NCBI RefSeq assembly: GCF_000611645.1
Contig: NW_014013551.1
Span: forward strand, 15,194 to 37,761
Source of the DNA: Monoraphidium neglectum
Taxonomy: Eukaryota; Chlorophyta; Chlorophyceae; Sphaeropleales; Selenastraceae
Reading direction: 5' to 3'
Length of the DNA: 22,568 nucleotides
The notes under the pieces are model-generated. The model did no database searches. It saw only the letters and a list, made by a program, of their open reading frames with translations, and was not told the origin of the DNA. Of this stretch, positions 20,701 through 22,568 are shown piece by piece. Both the position numbers and the translations under genes were made by a program. Every line of letters begins with the position of its first letter. Within the stretch, counting starts at the first letter, position 1.

Positions 20701-21280
20701 AAACCACCAGCTTGGCCACAAATATCAGCATGTTGGCCCTGATAGCTGTGTCCACCGCATGCAGCTCCGCCTTCAAATCCTCCTCCTCGTCATCAGACAG
20801 AGAGTGCAGGCCCGCCGGGGCCGGTCGCGACGACGAGGCATGCGCCCCGCCCGGCGGCGCCTGGTGTTGGCCGTCGCCGCCGCTACCAGGGGCGGCCGCC
20901 GCGGCGTACGCGGCCGCGGCGGTCGGCGGGAGGCGGTTCGCGGCTGCGGCGGCGCTGTCGCGGTGCGGCGCGAGGTGACCTCGGAACGCGAGCAGCGGCG
21001 CCGCAGCCAAGGGGCGCGGCGGCAGGGCGTGGAGCGGCAGGGCGGCACCAATTCCAGCAGGGACGCGAGCTGGGACACGCATACGCCCCAGCGGCATGGA
21101 GCTGGACGCCATGCTGCTGCTAAAACCCCCTGTGGCACCTCTAACACAATATGCCTGCCACAGCAGGCGGTCTCCTCCTCTGCAGCTGTTGCTACTTTGC
21201 GAACAAAGCCCTTGGAACGACTGCAAACGCTGCTGCAGGAGCACTGGGTCTATTAGAAGACGGCAGGCGCTTCGCCGCAT
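16872..21280 (-). CDS. SLC30A9: ZnT9/SLC30A9-type cation diffusion facilitator, probably mitochondrial
   Basis: A proton-coupled zinc transporter of the CDF family; animal ZnT9 exports zinc from mitochondria. Ten exons: 21280-20682, 20338-20254, 20038-19873, 19633-19554, 19335-19258, 19069-18933, 18480-18352, 18133-17992, 17632-17402 and 17141-16872. All phases agree, giving 638 residues (human ZnT9 is about 570). The N terminus ([20 protein letters not shown]) is Arg-rich and amphipathic, as in mitochondrial presequences. TM1 is [20 protein letters not shown]2 holds the metal-site HSLVD. Loop and TM3 read [38 protein letters not shown] precedes TM5 with [10 protein letters not shown]. The C-terminal domain has [35 protein letters not shown] and [12 protein letters not shown], the last almost identical in pattern to the ZnT9 GAEVDRLEK end. 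A low-complexity tail rich in Gly, Ala and Ser follows. Intron 18351-18134 uses a GC donor (AG/GCAAGT). Confidence 0.93.
17641..17790. repeat. TG/CA microsatellite against a 3' splice site
   Basis: About 21 pure TG units (17749-17790), then mixed TG/CG repeats down to 17641. It lies in intron 17991-17633 of the ZnT9-like gene and reaches within about 10 bases of the acceptor before exon 17632-17402. The transcript strand is CA-rich. Confidence 0.95.
18146..18200. repeat. CG alternation plus 15-bp tandem duplication in the GC-AG intron
   Basis: A (CG)n run near 18149-18160 is followed by two adjacent copies of a 15-base unit, GCTGAGTTTCGGGCC (about 18166-18195). Both sit in intron 18351-18134 of the ZnT9-like gene, just upstream of the acceptor in transcript order. 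Confidence 0.75.
18690..18850. repeat. CA/TG microsatellite in ZnT9-like intron
   Basis: CA repeats with CG and CATA interruptions (ACATACTC units near 18797-18825). The tract lies in intron 18932-18481; here the transcript strand carries TG, opposite to the other intronic tracts. Confidence 0.9.
20345..20474. repeat. TG/CA microsatellite against a 3' splice site
   Basis: Mixed TG/CG and TG repeats, purest at about 20453-20474. It occupies the 3' end of intron 20681-20339 and stops a few bases before the acceptor of exon 20338-20254. The transcript strand is CA-rich. Confidence 0.9.
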
Positions 21281-21671
21281 TGTCGGATCGCGGCGCACGC
21301 CATGCAACGTCAGGCAGCAGCAACAGGTGAGATCACCTCGCCCTCATGAGTGACCAGAAAGAAATGATATGCTGGTATGGAAACACCCCAAAGCATCGGT
21401 GGCGCAGTGATATATGCACCGCAAGATTGTATGCTGATGAGTGACGTAGAGGAGTGACACCTGCCTGAACTTGAACAACGGTGATACGGAAGATCTTGTG
21501 AGTAAATTGTATGTTTGGCACGAATCTGCATAGCAAGCGCGCCCCGCCCTTGTCTGCTGTGTCGGCCAGCTTTGAACCGAACTTTTGCCGCCCTGAGGGA
21601 TCTGGGAAAGCAGGAGAGTTAGATGGCCGGTGGCAGGTGGGACTTTCTTTTACAGATTTGAAGAACTCGGT
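21281..21671. promoter_or_regulatory. Divergent intergenic promoter region
   Basis: About 390 bases separate the ATG of the ZnT9-like gene (minus) from the ATG of the next gene (plus). The centre (21340-21530) is AT-richer than the surroundings and has no coding-looking frame. No clear TATA box was found for either gene. Confidence 0.5.
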
Positions 21672-22511
21672 ATGGCGCTTGAGCCTTGCAGGCATCGCCG
21701 GCGCCAGCGAGTGGCGGCATGCAGCACAAGCAAGAGCAGCTGTCGCGCGTCAGCGTCTTGCATGCGCCACTGCCTGCACAGCAAGGTGCAGCAGAACTTT
21801 AGTCCGCTTCCGTTTGAGCGCGATGCTGTCTGCCGCTCCGCCCACGCCGCGCCGCACGCCCGTCCGCCCGTCCCTCCCGCTGCTCCCAGGGCACCCTCCA
21901 CCACGGCGGGCGGCCATGGCGCCTGCGAGGCCGCGGAAATCCAGTGTGCCTTGCGGCTTGAGGCGGCCGTCGCACGCGCGATCGCTGTGAGTGGGCTGGG
22001 CTAGGGTTTGAGGGTCCATCGGCAGAGTGTGCCGCCATTGGCCGTGCCACCAGTGACGATTGTGCAGGCCGAGCGACGAAGGGCGTGCTCTGGAAGGCCT
22101 GCATCCATTGTCAACCACCTACTTTAGTCGATGGCCAGAGGCGGCGGCACTGGGCGCAGCAAGCAGGGTCCGGCTGCCTGTGGCGCGATGCCTGGTGAAT
22201 GCCTCCCAGCCTTCCCAACACACGCATACACACATGTACGCTCGCACGAACGCACGCACGCACGCACGAGCACACGCACGCGCGCACGCATGCACGCACC
22301 CTCACACACATACACACACCACACATACACACACACCACACACACACACACACACACACCGCAGCTCCTGCGCAGGCGCCACCCCCTGGGCCAGGTGCTG
22401 GACCGCGCCGAGGGCGCGCTGTGGGACGTGCACAACGCGGCACAGGCGGGCCCCAGTGCGCTGCTGCAGCTCGCCACGCTGCGTGCGGTGCCGCCCCTCG
22501 TCAAGCATCTC
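21672..22511 (+). CDS. Unrecognised plus-strand gene, 5' part (continues past the window)
   Basis: Exon 1 (21672-21986) starts MALEPCRHRRRQRVAACSTS, an Arg/Ser-rich, acid-poor N terminus that looks like an organelle transit peptide. It continues through a Pro/Ala-rich part to CEAAEIQCALRLEAAVARAI, ending in phase 0 at GT/GAGTGG. Exon 2 (22365-22511) follows a CA-repeat acceptor (ACCGCAG), reads RRRHPLGQVLDRAEGALWDV and LLQLATLRAVPPLVKHL, and ends at a perfect GTAAGC donor. Third positions are nearly all G or C. Together this gives 154 residues so far. A further small exon near 22143-22196 (AAALGAASRVRLPVARCL, in frame) is possible. I do not recognise the family. The overlapping frame reading MLSAAPPTP in exon 1 is the alternative, but it ends in a stop at the donor. 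Confidence 0.55.
22218..22360. repeat. CA/TG and ACGC repeat tract directly before an acceptor
   Basis: Mixed CA repeats, then several ACGC tetranucleotide units (about 22251-22268), then a pure CA run (22330-22359). The run touches the CCGCAG acceptor of the plus-strand exon at 22365. It is CA on the transcript strand. Confidence 0.92.
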
Positions 22512-22568
22512 GTAAGCTGCCATGGCCGCGGCCGGCGGTGGCGGGCCGAGTCGTGCGGCGCCCACCTC

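Noticed and set aside
22302..22565. Minus-strand frame with AYEMLDEGRHRTQRGE
   Set aside because: It looks partly protein-like, but the plus-strand reading has better third-position G/C bias, a clean CAG acceptor and a GTAAGC donor.

Overview
The window is nuclear DNA of a eukaryote, most likely a chlorophyte green alga of the Chlamydomonas/Scenedesmus kind. It is GC-rich, its genes are cut into many short exons by introns of about 100-400 bases, coding third positions are mostly G or C, long CTG/CAG and TG/CA microsatellites occur throughout, and TGTAA (the algal polyadenylation signal) lies at two gene ends. I found no bacterial operon structure, tRNA, rRNA or CRISPR array.

Layout. (1) Positions 1-1175: no gene I can support. 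(2) About 1176-2952, minus strand: a probable gene ending in a divergent MYND-type zinc finger; exon joins are unresolved. (3) 3162-15042, minus strand: a roughly 25-exon gene for a BK/Slo-family potassium channel of about 1,600 residues. It has voltage sensor S1-S4, S5, pore with a TVGYGD filter, S6, and two cytosolic RCK domains. Three glutamine-rich segments encoded by CAG repeats interrupt the cytosolic part. Twenty consecutive exons from the 5' end join with consistent splice phase; one RCK2 junction (about 5,712-6,116) and the very C terminus are not solved. (4) 15043-16800: intergenic, with one weak two-exon gene candidate (15690-16275, minus). (5) 16872-21280, minus strand: a complete 10-exon, 638-residue cation diffusion facilitator of the SLC30A9/ZnT9 type with a mitochondrial-looking N terminus; every splice phase agrees. 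(6) 21281-21671: short divergent promoter region. (7) From 21672, plus strand: the 5' end of an unrecognised gene that runs off the window.

The genes form no obvious pathway. The channel and the ZnT9-like protein are both cation transporters, but adjacency means little in such a genome. The most notable object is the algal BK-type channel: three separate polyglutamine tracts in the RCK ring, a very regular four-arginine S4, and no visible aspartate 'calcium bowl'. A second pattern is that the dinucleotide microsatellites sit in introns, several directly against the 3' splice site with CA on the transcript strand.
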